Shown here piece after piece: positions 62,454 through 64,000 of a stretch of DNA of 64,000 nt. Positions within the stretch are counted from its first letter, which is position 1. Each line of letters opens with the position of its first letter. The DNA lies in contig NZ_JUGF01000001.1 in assembly GCF_000799165.1 (NCBI RefSeq), positions 1 to 64,000 on the forward strand, read 5' to 3'. Source of the DNA: Methylotenera versatilis 7 (GTDB lineage Bacteria > Pseudomonadota > Gammaproteobacteria > Burkholderiales > Methylophilaceae). Under the pieces are notes generated by a model that was given only the letters and a program-made list of their open reading frames with translations, did not search any database and was not told the DNA's origin. The position numbers were made by a program, and so were the translations under genes.

Positions 62454-63995
62454 TTATTGTTTTGCTACTTGTTTTTCTTGCCAAAGCTCTAGGTATTTTT
62501 CCGAGTTATTCAGTAAATCCTCCTTCATGTCTTCATAAATAGTAGCTGGCGGTAGCGGTGTGTTTTGTGAGATAGCACTAAAACCTAAACCGAGCTTGCC
62601 ACCTTCTACCTGAAGTCCGATGAATTCCAACATCGTCGGGAACAAATCAAAATGCAGAATGTATTCACGATTTTTTGTGATGGGTTTATTTGAAATAAAA
62701 CGATTGTAAATATAACGTTGCTTGATTTTATCTAGCTGTTTATGCGACGGGTTGTACATCGCTAAATGATCACCAATAATCACCACATTGGTATCTTTAA
62801 GGTAGCCATTTTTTTTCATAAATTTTATAAAATCAACCACTTGAGTTGCGGTGCACTCTACAATTCCCTTGAATTCTTTAACGCCGCGACTTTTGCAGTA
62901 TTTTGAAAAATGGCCATCTGGCCCGTGCGTATCAATGGTCGTAAATGTTAAGTTAAACGGTTGGGATTGAGCATGCAGTTCTTTAAGTTTGGCTTTAACT
63001 AATACCAATAAATCGTCGTCATACAGCCCCCAGTAATTCATTTCATTAACAGTCAGGTTTTTCTTAAGCTCTTCTCTACCATAGACCTCATCGTAATGAT
63101 GATCTTGAAAAAATTTGCCCTTGCCTGAGAAACTTAACGCATCGCCACCCATGTAAACGTTGTGGTAGCCAGCATCGTGCAGAACATCACCCAGGCAAAC
63201 TGCATTAGGTAAAAATGCTTTAATTCTTTCGCCTTGGTCATTGCCGCCGTACAAGCTGACAGTTTTCAGTGGAACACCACATTGTGTTGCGGTGATGCCA
63301 GCAATGGTCCAGTTTGTACCAGGTGCTTGTTTGTATTGACTAAAGCTGACACCCTTGAGTGCATCTAAACTGCTGAGCAGGTTTTTACCAAATTTTGTCT
63401 CATCTTTATAACTGTCTTCTAAAGACTCTACATAAATAAGCACTAAATTCTTAGGTTTTGCGTTGGCCTTTATTGGTTCAATTTTAACCGACCGCGGGTT
63501 AACGTAATGTTCGCCAAAGTAATCTGGACCTAATTGATTGTGTACAAAAGCGCTGATTGAAAATTGAAAAGCAAAGTAAATCGAGCAGGCGATCAATGTA
63601 TATAAAGGCGCACGATGGCTGATGAACCAATAAAACACCTTTAAACCTTGCACATTGAAGATTTGCATGGGTTTTGCAAACCAGTGTTTTGAGTTGTAAA
63701 TCAGATATAGGGCAATCGAATATTCAACAATCACCAACAGCAATGCGAAACTAATCGGTAATGCCAGGCAAGTTAGAATAAAACTTCTGACGATGCCGAC
63801 ATCTGTGGCTACCAAGCCATCCATGCCAAATTGCGCGTGATATAACACTTGCTCTAGCGAGGCTTGACCAAAGTTTGAAGTCACCCAATAAGCAATGCTT
63901 GCTAAAAAAAATGCGAATAAATAACTAAAAAACCTGACAGCGGCTCTTAAATAATGCCTTTGCTGGTTTTGGCTTATTTGTTCACTGGAAAGCAT
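62454..63995 (-). CDS. OpgB/LtaS-like phosphoglycerol transferase
   Basis: 513 residues; start ATG 63995 lies five bases from the window edge, so a longer upstream start cannot be excluded. Four or so membrane helices occupy the first 160 residues. The sulfatase-fold domain has LVLIYVESLEDSY (Glu metal ligand), PGTNWTIAGITATQCGVPL (catalytic Thr region), TIDTHGPDGHFSKYC and NVVIIGDHLAMYNP (metal ligands Asp/His). This matches OpgB, which moves phosphoglycerol from phosphatidylglycerol to periplasmic glucans. The neighbour glucan synthase supports the role. Confidence 0.88.
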   Translation of the reverse strand: MLSSEQISQNQQRHYLRAAVRFFSYLFAFFLASIAYWVTSNFGQASLEQVLYHAQFGMDGLVATDVGIVRSFILTCLALPISFALLLVIVEYSIALYLIYNSKHWFAKPMQIFNVQGLKVFYWFISHRAPLYTLIACSIYFAFQFSISAFVHNQLGPDYFGEHYVNPRSVKIEPIKANAKPKNLVLIYVESLEDSYKDETKFGKNLLSSLDALKGVSFSQYKQAPGTNWTIAGITATQCGVPLKTVSLYGGNDQGERIKAFLPNAVCLGDVLHDAGYHNVYMGGDALSFSGKGKFFQDHHYDEVYGREELKKNLTVNEMNYWGLYDDDLLVLVKAKLKELHAQSQPFNLTFTTIDTHGPDGHFSKYCKSRGVKEFKGIVECTATQVVDFIKFMKKNGYLKDTNVVIIGDHLAMYNPSHKQLDKIKQRYIYNRFISNKPITKNREYILHFDLFPTMLEFIGLQVEGGKLGLGFSAISQNTPLPPATIYEDMKEDLLNNSEKYLELWQEKQVAKQ

Positions 63996-64000
63996 GGATG

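Overview
The window looks like chromosomal DNA of a moderately AT-rich Gram-negative proteobacterium, most likely a betaproteobacterium of the Methylophilaceae kind. That placement is inferred from gene types (two-partner secretion with an ESPR signal, FecI/FecR/STN-TonB receptor, OpgB-like and GH17-GT2 glucan genes) and base composition; no rRNA or taxonomic marker is present.

Bases 1-22300 are chromosomal surface and uptake genes. The 3' part of a giant RTX/VCBS adhesin (5' end outside the window) carries 7.5 essentially identical copies of a 597-bp GC-rich repeat. A TolC-type outer-membrane channel follows, then a TpsA/TpsB two-partner secretion pair, tRNA-Leu(UAA), and an ECF sigma/FecR/TonB-receptor signalling unit. 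Bases 22600-24037 hold small genes including a membrane-anchored peroxiredoxin.

Bases 24064-58972 form an integrated element of about 34.9 kb in the 3' half of tRNA-Arg(CCU). It is bounded by a perfect 50-bp direct repeat (attL/attR) and has its tyrosine integrase at the right end. Left to right it contains: an AlpA-like regulator overlapping a TrfA-like Rep gene with five iterons; a structured non-coding segment; a block of exported proteins with VirB5/TrbJ-like and VirB6/TrbL-like proteins but no recognisable VirB4, coupling protein or relaxase; a ribbon-helix-helix pair; DUF5677-like and bactofilin-like genes; a candidate large structured RNA of about 1.3 kb on the minus strand next to a HEPN-like gene; a mosaic, locally duplicated locus with gene remnants; a DNA-damage block (YedK/HMCES-like, UmuD, UmuC) with tiny membrane proteins and a proteasome-like protein; an 8-bp microsatellite; and a putative ADP-ribosyltransferase gene followed by an integron attC-like site. 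It ends in an arsenic operon (arsR-acr3-arsC-arsH-thioredoxin, with arsC frameshifted) and a copper-tolerance cluster on the minus strand (His-rich transporter, His/Met-rich periplasmic proteins, TolC-like protein, multicopper oxidase, CopZ, CopA). Replication, DNA repair and metal resistance are its clearest cargo.

Beyond attR the chromosome resumes with a small secreted protein, a GH17-GT2 beta-glucan synthase and a convergent OpgB-like phosphoglycerol transferase. These two probably make and decorate a periplasmic or exported beta-glucan.
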